From: Prunus persica
Lineage: Eukaryota > Streptophyta > Magnoliopsida > Rosales > Rosaceae
Assembly (NCBI RefSeq): GCF_000346465.2
Contig: NC_034015.1
Location: forward strand, 21,762,462-21,826,461
Direction: 5' to 3'
DNA: 64,000 nucleotides
The notes under the pieces are model-generated. The model was not told the origin of the DNA, did not search any database, and saw only the letters and a program-made list of their open reading frames with translations. Both the position numbers and the translations under genes were made by a program. Within the stretch, counting starts at the first letter, position 1. Every line of letters begins with the position of its first letter. Positions 11,107 through 23,992 of the stretch are shown here, piece by piece.

Positions 11107-14100
11107 ATGGCCGACGCTTTGATACAGAAAGCGGAGCTCCAAAGCCCATCGGATGGGTACTCGGATCTAATGCCTGAATCGGAAACTGGCTCGTCTGTGC
11201 CTCAGAGGCGCATCGAGTTCCACCTAGCGAGGAAGCCCTTCAATGGCCTTAACAATGGCGGCGGCGACTTTCGGCTCGAGACACTGAACCCCGGAACCAG
11301 CAGCTCGGATTCCCGTAAACTTGTGACCTCTAATCAGGGTCAGTCGGGTTTGAGTGCGAAGAAAACGGATGGGTCCGAATTTTTGGAGAATGGGTTGGAT
11401 CCGGAGCTTAGCTTTGGCATCACCTTTCGGAGAATTGTAAGCTAATGTTTTGCCTTTGATCGCTTTCTTCTCTCTCCACCCAAAAGTTTTGTATTCTTTA
11501 TTTTTGGCTGGTCTAGAAGATTTTTTTCTCTCTTTGCTTAGTTTAATTCAGCATTTCTCATTTTCAATTTGGCTTCTTCTATGTTTTCCGAGTTTATCTT
11601 CGCCGTGTTTCATTTTTTCAATGTGTCCCTTACTTTGTTTTATTTATTTATTGTGATCATGTTTGGTTTTAGGCTTTTGATGGATTAGTTAGTAGGTGTG
11701 TTTAGTTTTCAAATGCATTAACCACTGCTGTGCGCTGCGTGTTTGCCTTTAGCATCATAGTTTTTATTAATTTCAAGTTGCTTGGATTTGATTTTGTTTC
11801 AAATGGAGTCATATGCTTTTGAGTTCAATTGGACGCACATACTCTTGTTTTTCTTTTCGATTTTTATGAATCATATTTGTAATTTTATGTGGCTTCAGAG
11901 TTTTGTTGCTTGGCTTGATATGTCCAATTAATTTGGCTGAATTGGCTTTTCCTTAAATAGTCAGTCTTCTGTTATATAATGCTTTTCTGGTAATACTCTT
12001 GCTATATTTGTTCTCTGATTATTGTTCCCCAGTAGCTTGACAGTGAAAATGGTTTGGAAAATTCTCAGGGTGCCGGTTTGATGAATATGGGGAATACTTG
12101 TTATCTCAATTCAGTGTTGCAGTGTCTGACATATACTGAGCCTTTAGCAGCATACCTGCAAAGTGGAAAGCATCGAAATTCTTGTGAGGACTCATCCCAC
12201 AAACCTCCCTTGCCCCCTAGTGTGGATGTGCATGCAACAAGTTAATATAAACAAAAAATGTCATAGTGTTGGCATATAATATCAAGATCCATTTTTTTCC
12301 CCAGATTTTCAGCAGGTGCCCATAATGGTAGTTCCTCTAGCATCACTAGCTTTTTTCAACATGTTTTGGCAACACGAGTACGGTCTCCATCTGGGGCTGT
12401 TTGACGCAATCGGGGTTGATGAGCAACATTTAGATATTGAAAAACATTAAAGGGGATTAAGAAATACAATTAGAAGTTCCCACTTTCAAGATTCAACTTC
12501 TGTGGAAGTTTGTTTGACATACATTGAGGCATAGAAGTACATGGGTTTTTGTTGAGTTTAGAGAATAATTTATGGATAAAATCACATGTCATTCTAAATG
12601 ATGTTTGGGTAATTTTCTGTTTACTAGTCTGCTTGTACCGCTTGGAAAGTGGGGTGAGCATGTATGCATACATGTGCATGTATGAAGAATTTTGAACTTA
12701 TTTGCATAGCTAATTTGATTGGTTTATTTTTGAAGGCCATATTGCTGGGTTTTGTGCTTTATGCGCCATCCAGAAGCATGTTAGTCTTGCGCTACAATCA
12801 ACTGGGAGGAGTTTGGTACCAAAGGATCTTGTCATTAACTTACGGTGTATCCTTGAAATGTTTTATGGTGACATAAATGATTTCTTTATAATGTACAGTC
12901 AACTTTGTTCTTTTATAAGCAACAACAAAACAATCTTATGGACCACCCAAATTATGTGTAGCTGTTCCATTAGTACAGATTCATAACAAGTTGCCTTTGC
13001 TATTATCCTTTTCTCAATTTCCTTTTTCTTGTAATTTTTTTGTAGTACTAGTAAACAGTAACAAGTCTAATGGAGTTTAAAAAAAAAAGGTTTTCTATTT
13101 TTGCATGTGGTTCCGATTTGCATTTTATTAAGTCTAATCAGTGGTCGGTTCTTGAGTGTTGTAGTTGGCTTGTTTTCTTGTATTTCTATGCTTTGGATGT
13201 TGGAATCCTTGACAACATAATAAGGCATTTCTCGAAACTTCACTAAGTCTAGACAGGAGGATGCACATGAATACATGGTAAACTTGCTGGAATCCATGCA
13301 TAAATGCTGTTTACCTTCTGGAGTGCCAAGCGAATCCTCTAGTGCCTATGAGAAGAGCTTGGTACACAAGATCTTTGGTGGTCGTCTTCGAAGTCAGGTA
13401 GATTTTTTGTTTTGTTCTGTTTCCTTTTTATGGTACCAAATTGTAAGTTATAATGGTAAACTTTCTGTGTTTGTAGATGCTTTACTGAATGAGTGTATGA
13501 ATATTGTCTAAATAGGCAAGAATTTGAAATATTTTTCTGATATTTTTTAATCCGGGTGTGTGTTATTTCTTCAGGTCAAATGTTTGCAATGCTCCTGTTG
13601 CTCCAACAAATTTGACCCATTCTTAGATTTGAGCCTTGAAATATTCAAGGCAGATTCCTTGCAAAAAGCACTTGGAAATTTTACTGCCGCAGAACAGTTA
13701 GATGGAGGGGAAAGGCAATATCAGTGCCAACAGTGCAAGCAGAAAGTTCGGGCTCTCAAGCAGATGACTGTTCACAAGCCTCCTTATGTTCTTACCATCC
13801 ATTTAAAGCGGTTTCGTGCACACGATCCTGGACGAAAAATTGACAGACATGTTAAATTTGGTCGTACCTTGGATTTGAGGCCCTTTGTTAGTGGTTCCTA
13901 TGTAAGTATTAACTTAGCTGCTATGCAAGCTTTAGTCCTAGATTTCTTCAATTCACAATTGAAGTAATCTAATTGAAATACGACTTGCAGCATTTGATTG
14001 TTCAAGTCACTGATTCTGTTACTTATTATATTTCATATTTCATAATGTTGCCCAATGCTGATTTCTAAACGGTATTTTATTTTGCATTTTCCTTGAAATG

Positions 14101-17100
14101 TAGTTCCGAGTGTAGTGCATGCAAAAAATGTAACAAGGGAAATGGGGTTGAATGAGAAACATTGAGGTCGTAAGGCTAAACTGGGAGGCCAAACTGGTGG
14201 GAAAATTATAAGAAAAAAGTACCGTAGAAGCTGGCTTTCCCTTGAAATGTCTCCTACTGTCCTAATCAATTCAGCTTAAACAGTACTTTTTGATTTAGGA
14301 CTCCTCTACAGTCCTTTTTACACTATCTTTTTTTTTTTTCCTGTAAAACAAAGTTTAAAATAGGAATTAAAATCTGGACCATTAGGTTTATGGCTGACAG
14401 AACAGATTAGAGAAACCCACAATTCATTTGTAGCTGAATTGATTGGATTCCATGCATTGTACTTATTTCCACATCATGGTTTTGTTTTCTAATCTGAGTT
14501 TATCTTCTATTTGGTAGGAAGGAGATTTGAAATATACTCTTTATGGGGTTTTAGTTCATTGCGGGGCTAGCACCTATTCTGGCCACTATTATTGTTATGT
14601 TCGCACATCAAGTGGCATGTGGTACTCCCTTGATGACAACCAGGTAAGTTAATAATTTAAGATCCCAGCGGCCTATATATAGTCTTCCACATATTATCTC
14701 CTGATTGAGTATGGATAGCACTTTCAGATTTGGATGGATTGTCTTATCATAACCCGATAGTCTGAGTTGCGTAAGAGAAATTTAAGGATTTTAGACATGC
14801 CATGTTATATCAAACTTATTATCATCAATTGCCAATGAAAGTTCCCAAATCTTGCGTTTGGATGAGGTATTTGGAGGTAACAAAGAATTTTGAAATGGTG
14901 AGATTTGAAAAGATGAGATTGTGTCCCAAGAAATGTAAATTTACTTGTTTGTTTGTTCCTATCAAGTGTGAAGGGGTTCATTTGAGGAACTTATACAACA
15001 TGTTTGGCCAGTGAGGATCCAGGGTTTCAGGTTCTCAGCCTGGGCCCGACGTTCTGAGTGTGTGGTCTGGATTACGGATCTGTAGTCCTGGTTCTCAGGT
15101 TTGGGTTCCCAGGCCCAGGGTCTTGGGTATCAGATCACGGATCTCCCGTCTCAGGCACTAGATTTGGTATCCCGAGTCCTGAGTGTCCAGGGTTCTGGGC
15201 CCACAAGTTTGGATTTGGGTCTTAGGTCCCGAATCCAGTATGTTTGGAGTTCTGGGTCCTGGGTCTATGGTTCAGTGTTGGACTAAGTTCTTTTGTAATG
15301 GAATTTTGAAGTAATACATATTTAGGCATACCTTAAGAGTGGGATTCTGGATTCTAAATTCTGATTTTCAAATCCCACACAAACATTTCTATGGTTCCCG
15401 AACAAAGCACTTTTGTAATATAGAATTGCAAATCCTACCTCCAAGTCACTCAGCCAAACACTCCCACCGGGTTTTATCTTTGAACGACCCCACGTGGATG
15501 GGCATGCATACTATGATACCCATAATACCAAATGAAGTTTTTAAACTTTTTATCAGTGGTAAATCCACGATCTTAAAATTCCATATCAAATGAAGATATA
15601 TAAAGGTTGCTTACAAGCTTGCTTTATGATGCAACAGGTATTCCAAGTTAGTGAGAGGATTGTTTTAGAGCAGAAGGCTTACATGTTGTTTTATGTTCGG
15701 GATAGAAGAAACATAATACCAAGGAAGCCTGTTGAAGTTGCTCGAAAAGAGAATTTCAATAGTGCTGGATTTAAAAATCGTTCCACCTCCAACCAAGGTT
15801 CCAAAGAACTGGTTCAAAATGTTTCTGTTGAGGGAAGATCAAGTGGTTTAGCCTCTTCTGTTGTTGCGATACAAAAAGATGAATCAAATATTGTTCCACC
15901 TATGGTGCCCCTTTTGAAGGGAGCATCAGTTAAATCCCAGATTACAGCAGAAAAGATGGTGCCTATGAAGGAATCTGTTTCAGAATCTATTCCAAAAGTG
16001 TCGTTATCAAAGGACCCGCTGAAAGAACTTTCCCTTCCAAACCCAAAATTGGGAAAAGACATGCTACAATCATCTTCCTTTCCAAGCAGCAATGGTGGTG
16101 CTTCTGATCCTGAAAATGCCACTGCTGCAACAACTGATGCCAATAAAAATGATCTTAATAAGAGAGGAAGTTCAATTGAAAACAGTGGTGTTTCCATTGT
16201 CATAGCAACCAATGTCAAGGACCCTGAAAGCCTTGAGGCTGCTAAACCCGTTCCAGATGAGGCCTCTCCGGATGTAAGTGGATGCTACATATCTTCTGTG
16301 CACTTTAGTGTCTCTAGTTTTACCTCCTTAAGATTTTACTTTTGTTTCGTGCTTGGAGTTTCTAAACTTGTTTTTGCATCCAGAATAATATTATTCCCTC
16401 TGCGGGGGATTCATGTACGGGTTCATCTGGGGTTCGTAGTGGTAAGAAAATTGAGGGAATTCAGACTTCCAAATCTTCAGATCAACCAAGCTCGAAAATC
16501 AGTCAGGTATTCATTTGTGTTATTTGAGTATCCTTGCCTTTATGCTGGGTTGTGTTGTCATGATTTGACTCCCTTTCTATTCTAGATTGGAAGTCTTAAC
16601 AATGAAGGTGCTGCTGGTCATTTCTTGGGTGAGAAGACTATTAGTTGTGGCCAAAAAGTGGTTGTTGATGGGTCAGTAAAATTGTCTGGCTCATCAATTG
16701 TGACAAATGGATTGTTACATGTGAAAGCTCCTGATTGCAGAAGCCATAGAAAATTGAAAAAGAAGCAGATGAAGTCTAAGGTGGCATGCGTGCATTTACG
16801 GCCAAGCTTACTCTCCAGAGCAGTCTTACGTGTACAGAAGAAGAAGAAACACAAAAGGAGTAAGCACCCAACTTCAGATACCCAGACCCTTAGTAAGGAA
16901 CACTTAATGGACAGTTCTCGCTTCTTATCTGATCTGGGGCCATCGACATCTGAGAAAACCCAATCAATTTCCTTGGTTTCTACCCTCTCTAAACGAAAGT
17001 CTAAGAGAAAGAGAACCAAATCTGGCTTGAAAAAGGATGCAGATGGAACTGCAGAAAATGGAGAGTCTAGGGAGAGTCTTCATCAGAATGGTACAGTGCT

Positions 17101-18285
17101 TGCAAGTGATAAACGACTAGAAAATGGTTGTGGATCTAGCCCCTGCTCAATGGAAAACCAGCGGGAGATGGGGGGAACTGATAGCCCAAGCAATTGTAAA
17201 ACAGACAAAATGCAAAATGGATGGACTGGTGCGCTGACCCGAGGTCTCCATGAGACAGTTGGTGAGTAGATCATCTAGTAACTATTCCCTCCTGACCTTA
17301 TATTTGAGCAAAGTGGATATTTTATACATTAAGGCCATGGTTCTGATTGGCAAATTGAGCTTCACTTTTGCCAGTTGGTCCGTTAGTCGTGAATGCTGGA
17401 TAGACCTTGTAGTTTCCAAGTTCTTGGTTACTTATTTTGTTTTTTGTTTTCCTTCTGTTTTATAAATATGGAATTGAAGCCCATTGAAACTGACTATTGC
17501 TTACCTAACGTTATATGGTTATAATTTGTTGATTGCAGTTGAACGTTGGGATGGAATAGAGTTGCTTCCTTCTCATGTTGTAGAATCAAGCCATGCAAAG
17601 AGTGTCAGCATCGGTTATATACCAGATGATTGGTGAGTTTCTTTGTGGGGTTATTTCCAAGGTACATTGGAAATGACCTTGAATCTTGAGCTTTAGTTGA
17701 AAAGTAAATTGGAAATCATTAATTCTATTGCAGTAGAACAGGGGTTGGGTTAATAGTTTGCTACCCTTCATTATCTTCCCTACGGTGATTCTTTATTCCT
17801 TACCTAGATTAGATCATATAAACAGATAGGTTCAGCTTTACGAGTCCTGATTACCAATTACCGAAAATATTAATCCTTAAATAATATGTCAATAGGCATG
17901 TAGAATTAGAAATATTTGGCTGGCTCGCATTAGTTCAGTGAGTGGAACATGATCTTCTGTTTCGCATTAAAAAATAATCAACTTGTGATCATTTTTGAAT
18001 TGTTTATTGAATCGAGCTGAGGACTGTGAAACTAATAACTATCAGTGATATCAGCATTACTTTCACTAGATAAATCACTACGTATATAAAGTCTCTGACG
18101 AGTTATGGATTTCAATTTGGTGCAGGGATGAAGAATATGATAGGGGAAAGAGAAAGAAGGTAAGGCAATCCAAGCTCCCCTCTGGAGGGCCAAATCCATT
18201 CCAAAGGATTGCAACCCAGAGATCACAGTTGAAGAAGGCAAGGATAGAGAGGTTTGATTCTGGAAATCACCCAGTCAGGATATGA
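11107..18285 (+). CDS. UBP23: ubiquitin carboxyl-terminal hydrolase (UBP23-like)
   Basis: A C19-family cysteine protease that removes ubiquitin from proteins. Exons: 11107-11436, 12036-12183, 12736-12846, 13225-13397, 13575-13901, 14518-14643, 15638-16273, 16384-16506, 16586-17261, 17539-17632 and 18126-18285; the frame is continuous for 967 aa. The Cys box [15 protein letters not shown] puts the nucleophile at C132. The His box [10 protein letters not shown] gives H386, followed by WYSLDDNQ with the acidic residue at D402 or D403. Paired CxxC motifs in exon 5 (CLQC, CQQC) form the usual zinc ribbon of the fingers. The C-terminal half (about 430-967) is low complexity, Ser/Lys rich, with basic runs such as [12 protein letters not shown] that suggest nuclear or nucleolar targeting. 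It is longer than the roughly 860 residues I recall for Arabidopsis UBP23, in this tail. Intron 3 looks U12-type, intron 1 has a tandem acceptor, and intron 6 holds a transposon-like insertion. A polyadenylation-type AATAAA lies near 18550. Confidence 0.93.
12847..13224 (+). other. U12-type GT-AG intron in the UBP gene
   Basis: The intron starts GTATCCTT, the exact U12 donor consensus. Near its end is ATCCTTGAC, one base from the TTCCTTRAC branch consensus. The presumed branch A (13212) lies 12 nt before the end of the AG acceptor, the spacing expected for minor-spliceosome introns. There is no pyrimidine tract before the acceptor. Splicing here gives the conserved CISRNF segment in frame. 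Confidence 0.8.
14854..15461. mobile_element. nonautonomous DNA-transposon-like insertion in UBP intron 6
   Basis: Inverted ends bound this segment: 14854-14879 and the reverse complement of 15436-15461 match at 21 of 26 positions and share GTTTGG and TTGGAGGTA. Inside the arms, about 15010-15285, is a GC-rich degenerate repeat built from GGGTCCTGGGT- and GGTTCTCAGG-like units, very unlike the AT-rich intron around it. I found no clear target-site duplication and no transposase, so the class (possibly hAT or MULE) is open. Confidence 0.5.
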
Positions 18286-20017
18286 TGGAAGTAGAATACT
18301 TGTGCAGACAGATTGTTGGTCTGCCTGCTGTTTTGTTTTCTATAGCAGTTGAGAGAAATTGTAAGCAAGAGAAGAGGGGGGAAGAGAGCATTAGGATTAT
18401 TTTATGTGTTGTGTTTGGGTTATTTTTGTTGGAGAGGAAGAGAGCTCAGAGCAGGGGATTGTATCTTATTCCTGTGGGAGCATTTCTCATGGAAGGATAG
18501 TTGCTGCATTTGCTGAAGGCTCATGTGTTTCAGTCTTTCAGAGACACCAATAAATTTTTTTTTTTTTTTAGAAAATGTTTTTGGGCTCCTACAATCGATA
18601 AGCAGTACTTTTGGACTACTTATAAAAGAGTGTGTTGTGTTGGTACTGTTAGCGTATGAAATTTTGGTTATTAATATAATAATAAAGCTTTGTCCACATT
18701 TTTTCAGTGTTGAGCAAAACATTTCAATGTTTGATGATGCAGAAAAGATACTTAAAAATAAATTACAAGGTTTTGACTTTTAACTTTATGTTTACTTGAG
18801 TTCATGAGGATGGGTAAGGGTTGTAACTTTCCTTGTCACGGACGTGTGTGAGCTGAGTAAACGAGTCCGTTTGATTTTGATTGATATTGTAGAACAGATG
18901 TTTAAAAATGAAATAAAAATGTTATCTGGCAAACGTAGATTTGATATAATTATTTTTTTTGGTGTGGTCAAAAGCATTAGATTTGATTGATTGAACTTTG
19001 TCTAAAAGGAATAAGCTTGCAGCTGAAGGGAGGATGCATGATTATCTCCTTAAGCCCTCAATTAATGCAAATCATTACGACTTGAAGCATCTTCCTCCAC
19101 TTTCCTTCTTGTCGGGTCTTAACAAAGGGAGACGCTTGCCAAGTTGCCCATGTGCAAACAAACACCATATCTCTATCAATCTATCTCTAGTATTTGTTTT
19201 GTTTTAAATTTGGATTTTCTTTGTCCACTGCAACTCACAAGTTAGAACAAGGGTCGTCTAAAATTGTCAAGGCCCTCATGTCATGTGCCTTAAGTTTAAT
19301 TAATTCTTTAATGCCTGCCAGGTGTCCAAATCAGGGGCATGACAAGATTATTAATCATGATGAACTTCCATGATGCAAGCACAAGTTCACAACCACAAAA
19401 GTGCATCATGGAAGGAGATACGGAGAAACAGAGCCTGGATTTTTTCTCAATCATCAACTCCATTAGTAAATAGAGTAGCTTCAAATTCACATTATTATGC
19501 TCTCAACTTGCTCTGGACTGTGCTAATTACTTCTGTAGACTGTAGCTGTACGAATAAATAATTCCATTTTTTATTTATAATTATAATCTGTGATGGCTTC
19601 TCCTCCAAAAAAAATATAAATAAAAATAAAATAAAAAATCTGTGATGGCCCACCTAGACCCACCCACACCATCTACTAATTAATGGTGAAATCATAGGTG
19701 GGTTAGTGGATAAATCATATTTCAGTTGTCTAAGAAAATGGGTTGCTTGGAAGAACCTTTTTCAACTGTTGAAGTCAACAAAACGCTGCCCTTACCACAC
19801 CTCACACTAGCAATTCTAGGTTTCTAGCTAATCCATTGAAAAAAGCAGTCCCATTACTACTGTTGATTGAGAAAATTGCCATCAATTGTATTGACAAAAC
19901 GAGCAGCATGAACTCGTTTTGATTGTAATACTTCCCATCATCCTTGACCAAATAAAAAATAAAAAAAACTTCCCATCATTTAATCAACTGTAAACATCTA
20001 AGGGCAGGGCAATACTA
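18286..20017. other. UBP 3' region and intergenic DNA
   Basis: The first part (to about 18600) is probably 3' untranslated sequence with AATAAA near 18550 followed by a T-run. The rest is AT-rich with short open frames lacking any recognisable domain. I see no RNA gene. Confidence 0.5.
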
Positions 20018-20213
20018 GAAATTCTCCTTTTTTTGGTAAATACATTAGGTGTCTCTACGTTCGAAGAGTGAGATTAATAGCTACTCGGAGTTCGGCTTGT
20101 TTCTGGACACAAAGTGCTTCTAACGAATTTCAAATCCCTGCTATTGAGGCACTAAGTAGCTCGCCAACTGGAAGTGACAGTTTGCCAACCGCACCACACC
20201 TTTTGAAATTCTC
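20018..20213 (-). mobile_element. tRNA-derived SINE, copy 1
   Basis: This segment shares blocks with the copy at 42907-43102, including AAAGTGCTTCTAA, ATTGAGGCAC and CAGTTTGCCAACCGCAC. It is in minus orientation: the plus strand begins with a T-run (the 3' A-tail) and ends with the promoter-like 5' part. A direct repeat GAAATTCTC at 20018-20026 and 20205-20213 is a target-site duplication around 20027-20204. The pol III B-box is more decayed than in copy 2. Confidence 0.65.
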
Positions 20214-21418
20214 TTTCACTAAAACGAAAAAAAAAAAACAATCTCTTTTGATTTATTATTATTATTTTTTAAATTGATATTTTGAGCATGAGTGATTCTG
20301 TCGTTTTGCACCAAAGTTTGAATCATAATCCTGTTTCGGTAGAGTACTTTATCAAAAGGGAAAAGGAATTAATACCCCCGGGGCTACATATGAATTAAAA
20401 GCTCCTCACTAAACCAGTCTCCTCCATCTGAACACTATATAATTTAATTGGTAGTATTATATTTGATCTTTAAAAGACGGTGATTAGCATTTTGAATAAC
20501 AAATTGCCAATTTCCAATTGGATTTCAATTCAATCGGAGTAAAAAAAAAAATCAACCAACTTCCAATTATAGAAAAAGAATCAATTATCAACACACACTC
20601 AATGAAGAATTATTGAATTCCCCCACCAAGAAAAAGGTCACCAACCCAAATAGATATGTCCATTAAACCTTGCTCATTTATGAAGCCCAACCTCTGTCTA
20701 CTCCGGTCTGGCCTCTTTGTTCTCTCCTTCCCAATATACCCCTCCTCTGTTAAATGCCTCTCTCACGGTTTTCTTGACACTCCCATCAGACAAAACCCCG
20801 CTGTTTTCCTTTAGAATACATATGACAGTTTTTTTATGTTTGTTTTTCAGAAAAAAATATATGCAACAAAACTAGAGCTTCCCCTTCTCATATTCTACTT
20901 CTACACAGAGACAAAAGTGCTTCCTCTTTTGTGTTGTTTGTTTCTGTTGCTTTCATCGACCTGCAAAGCCACACAAGATGAGCTCACATTCCATCTGAAA
21001 ACACCAGAAATCCTTAGCTCTTGAGAACCCGTTTGTTATATGCATGTGCTACTTCACCTATTGGTTATTTGCCGTCATTCAGTTTTGGGGTTTTCTTATC
21101 AAGAAAAGGACCACAAACCAACCAATTCTGCATGTAACTTCTTGTTTTTGGAGAGTTTTAGCCTAACAATCATGTTTTCTTGAAACCCGAAACCACTTTA
21201 CACTGTGCAGTAGTGGTCGTGTGGGATTTAATGGAGCTGCAGAGGCCAAGCAAGTACTTCTGAGATGGACCCAAGACCATTTATGATACTACAATGCTGC
21301 TTTTGAAGCTCTGAGAGAGAGAGAGGGAGGGGGTTGTTTGAGGAGTTTAGTGCTGGTTTGGGTTAAACTTTGAAGCACCTTTTCTCCTGTTGCACTACTC
21401 TTTTTTTTCTTTTTCCAA
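20214..21418. promoter_or_regulatory. upstream region of the LRR receptor-like kinase
   Basis: AT-rich upstream DNA becoming CT- and GA-rich close to the gene. A short (GA)n tract starts near 21313, about 100 bases before the start codon, probably in the 5' leader. No coding exon or other element is recognisable. Confidence 0.4.
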
Positions 21419-23992
21419 ATGGGTTTCGGTTTCTTTGTTTCTCTACTGGTGCTTTCACTTTTCTTGAAGCCTTTGGCTTGTCAACAACCCAATACAGATG
21501 GGTTCTTTGTCTCTCAGTTCTTGCAAAAGATGGGCTTATCCTCTTCTCAGCTCTACAACTTCTCTGCTCCTGTTTGCTCATGGAAAGGAGTATTCTGTGA
21601 TGCAAAAAAGGAATATGTTTTTGGCTTAGAGGTTTCTCGTTTGGAACTCTCTGGTTCTATCCCTGATACCACTATTGGAAAGCTCACCAAGCTCCAGACT
21701 TTGGACCTTAGCAACAACAAAATCACTGGTCTTCCTTCAGATTTGTGGAGTCTAGGCTCACTCAAGTACCTTAATCTCTCCCATAACCAGATTTCTGGGT
21801 CCTTGCCAAACAACATTGGCAACTTTGGTCTACTTGAAAGCTTCGACCTTTCCAGCAACAATTTCTCTGGTGAAATTCCTGCTGCTATAAGCTCCCTCGT
21901 CAGTCTGCGAGTTCTTAAACTCAGCCAAAACTTGTTTGAAAATAGCATCCCATCAGGAATTGTGAGTTGCCAATCTTTGTTTTGGATTGATCTCTCATCG
22001 AATCGGTTAAATGGGTCTCTTCCAGATGGTTTTGTTGCTGCATTTCCTAAGCTCCAAATGTTGAATCTTGCTGGAAATGAGATTTCTGGCCGGGACTCCG
22101 ATTTCTCAGAGATGAAATCCATTACTTCTCTTAATATTTCTGGGAATATGTTTCAGGGTTCGGTAGTAGGTGTCTTTAAGGAGCTGTTGGAGGTGGTTGA
22201 CCTGAGCAGGAACCAGTTTCAAGGTCACATTTCTCAGGTACAATTCAATACTAGCTACAATTGGTCTCATTTGGTTTATTTAGACCTTTCTGAGAATCAG
22301 CTTGGCGGAGAAATTTTACATAATTGGAATCAAGCCCAGAATCTCAAACACCTTAACCTAGCAGACAATAGATTTACAAGGCAGGAATTCCCAAGAAATA
22401 TGGAAATGCTTTTGGGTTTGGAATACCTTAATTTGTCTAAAACTAGTCTTACGGGTCGCATTCCTGCTGAGGTTTCCAAATTGAGTAACTTGAATACACT
22501 TGATCTTTCTCAGAACCATCTTATAGGCCACATTCCATTACTCAGTATAAGAAATCTCCAAGTTTTTGATGTTTCATTCAACAACTTGAGTGGAGAAATC
22601 CCTGCATCACTCTTGGAGAAACTCCCTTGGATGGAGAGGTTCAACTTCTCTTACAATAATTTGACACTTTGTGCTTCTGAAATCTCCCCTGAAACCCTCC
22701 AAACATCTTTCTTTGGTTCATCAAACAGCTGCCCCATTGCAGCGAACCCGGTACTTTTAAGAAGACGAGCCACTAAGGACAACCACAAGGGACTAAAGCT
22801 TGCTTTGGTTTTGACCTTCTCAATGGTATGCTTGCTTGCTGGTTTGCTATTTCTAGCATTTGGTTGCAGAAGGAAAACCAGAATGTGGGAAGTAAAACAA
22901 CCCTCATACAAGGAAGAGCAAAATATATCAGGCCCTTTTTCATTCCAGACTGATTCAACTACATGGGTTGCGGATGTTAAGCAAGCAACTTCGGTCCCTG
23001 TAGTAATTTTCGAGAAGCCATTGCTGAATTTCACATTTTCAGATCTCTTATCTGCAACTTCAAATTTTGACCGGGGAACCCTTTTGGCTGAAGGGAAATT
23101 TGGGCCTGTTTATAGAGGATTTCTTCCGGGTGGAATTCATGTAGCAGTGAAAGTTTTGGTCCATGGTTCTACATTGACAGACCAGGAAACTGCAAGAGAG
23201 TTTGAATATCTTGGTCGAATCAAACACCCCAATCTTGTTCCATTAACTGGATATTGTTTAGCTGGGGACCAAAGGATTGCTATCTATGATTACATGGAGA
23301 ATGGGAACCTTCAGAATTTGCTTTATGACTTGCCACTTGGGGTTCAGACAACAGAGGATTGGAGCACAGATACATGGGAAGAAGATGATAACAATGGCAT
23401 TCAAAATGTTGGTTCTGAAGGGTTGTTAACAACTTGGAGATTCCGTCACAAAATTGCACTTGGCACTGCGAGAGCATTAGCATTTCTACACCATGGTTGC
23501 TCACCTCCAATTATTCATAGAGACGTTAAAGCTAGTAGTGTTTATCTGGATTATAACTTGGAGCCAAGATTATCTGATTTTGGACTGGCTAAGATTTTTG
23601 GCAATGGTTTAGATGAAGAGATCTCTCGAGGGTCACCAGGGTACCTGCCGCCTGAGTTTTCTCAGCCAGAATATGATACTCCAACACCAAAATCTGATGT
23701 ATATTGCTTTGGAGTTGTTCTCTTTGAGCTGATTACTGGGAAAAAGCCAATTGGTGATGATTATCCTGAGGAGAAAGATGCAACTTTGGTGAGCTGGGTT
23801 AGAGGATTGGTTAAAAAGAACAGAGGAGCAAGCGCTATTGACCCAAAAATTCGTGATACAGGACCTGATGACCAAATGGAGGAGGCCCTCAAGATTGGAT
23901 ATCTGTGCACAGCTGACCTTCCCTTAAAGCGACCGAGCATGCATCAGATAGTTGGTCTTCTTAAAGATATGGAACAAACAGGTAACCAATGA
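21419..23992 (+). CDS. LRR receptor-like kinase (At2g24230-like)
   Basis: A single-exon gene of 857 aa. A hydrophobic signal peptide (about 1-21, ending near LACQ) is followed by a cap region with a Cys pair around VCSWKGVFC, then more than a dozen leucine-rich repeats to about 430. A transmembrane helix spans about 461-482, followed by a cytoplasmic kinase domain. The glycine loop (GKFGPVYRG) and the VAVK lysine (K578) are present. The catalytic loop is HRDVKASS: H700, R701 and D702 are kept, but the usual Asn five residues after the Asp is Ser (S707). DFG is at 720-722 and an APE-like PPE follows. From memory, the closest Arabidopsis relative is At2g24230, which has the same Ser. The gene probably acts at the plasma membrane; ligand and role are unknown. 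Kinase activity may be weak or absent because of the Ser. AATAAA occurs at 24180-24185. Confidence 0.95.
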   Translation: MGFGFFVSLLVLSLFLKPLACQQPNTDGFFVSQFLQKMGLSSSQLYNFSAPVCSWKGVFCDAKKEYVFGLEVSRLELSGSIPDTTIGKLTKLQTLDLSNNKITGLPSDLWSLGSLKYLNLSHNQISGSLPNNIGNFGLLESFDLSSNNFSGEIPAAISSLVSLRVLKLSQNLFENSIPSGIVSCQSLFWIDLSSNRLNGSLPDGFVAAFPKLQMLNLAGNEISGRDSDFSEMKSITSLNISGNMFQGSVVGVFKELLEVVDLSRNQFQGHISQVQFNTSYNWSHLVYLDLSENQLGGEILHNWNQAQNLKHLNLADNRFTRQEFPRNMEMLLGLEYLNLSKTSLTGRIPAEVSKLSNLNTLDLSQNHLIGHIPLLSIRNLQVFDVSFNNLSGEIPASLLEKLPWMERFNFSYNNLTLCASEISPETLQTSFFGSSNSCPIAANPVLLRRRATKDNHKGLKLALVLTFSMVCLLAGLLFLAFGCRRKTRMWEVKQPSYKEEQNISGPFSFQTDSTTWVADVKQATSVPVVIFEKPLLNFTFSDLLSATSNFDRGTLLAEGKFGPVYRGFLPGGIHVAVKVLVHGSTLTDQETAREFEYLGRIKHPNLVPLTGYCLAGDQRIAIYDYMENGNLQNLLYDLPLGVQTTEDWSTDTWEEDDNNGIQNVGSEGLLTTWRFRHKIALGTARALAFLHHGCSPPIIHRDVKASSVYLDYNLEPRLSDFGLAKIFGNGLDEEISRGSPGYLPPEFSQPEYDTPTPKSDVYCFGVVLFELITGKKPIGDDYPEEKDATLVSWVRGLVKKNRGASAIDPKIRDTGPDDQMEEALKIGYLCTADLPLKRPSMHQIVGLLKDMEQTGNQ

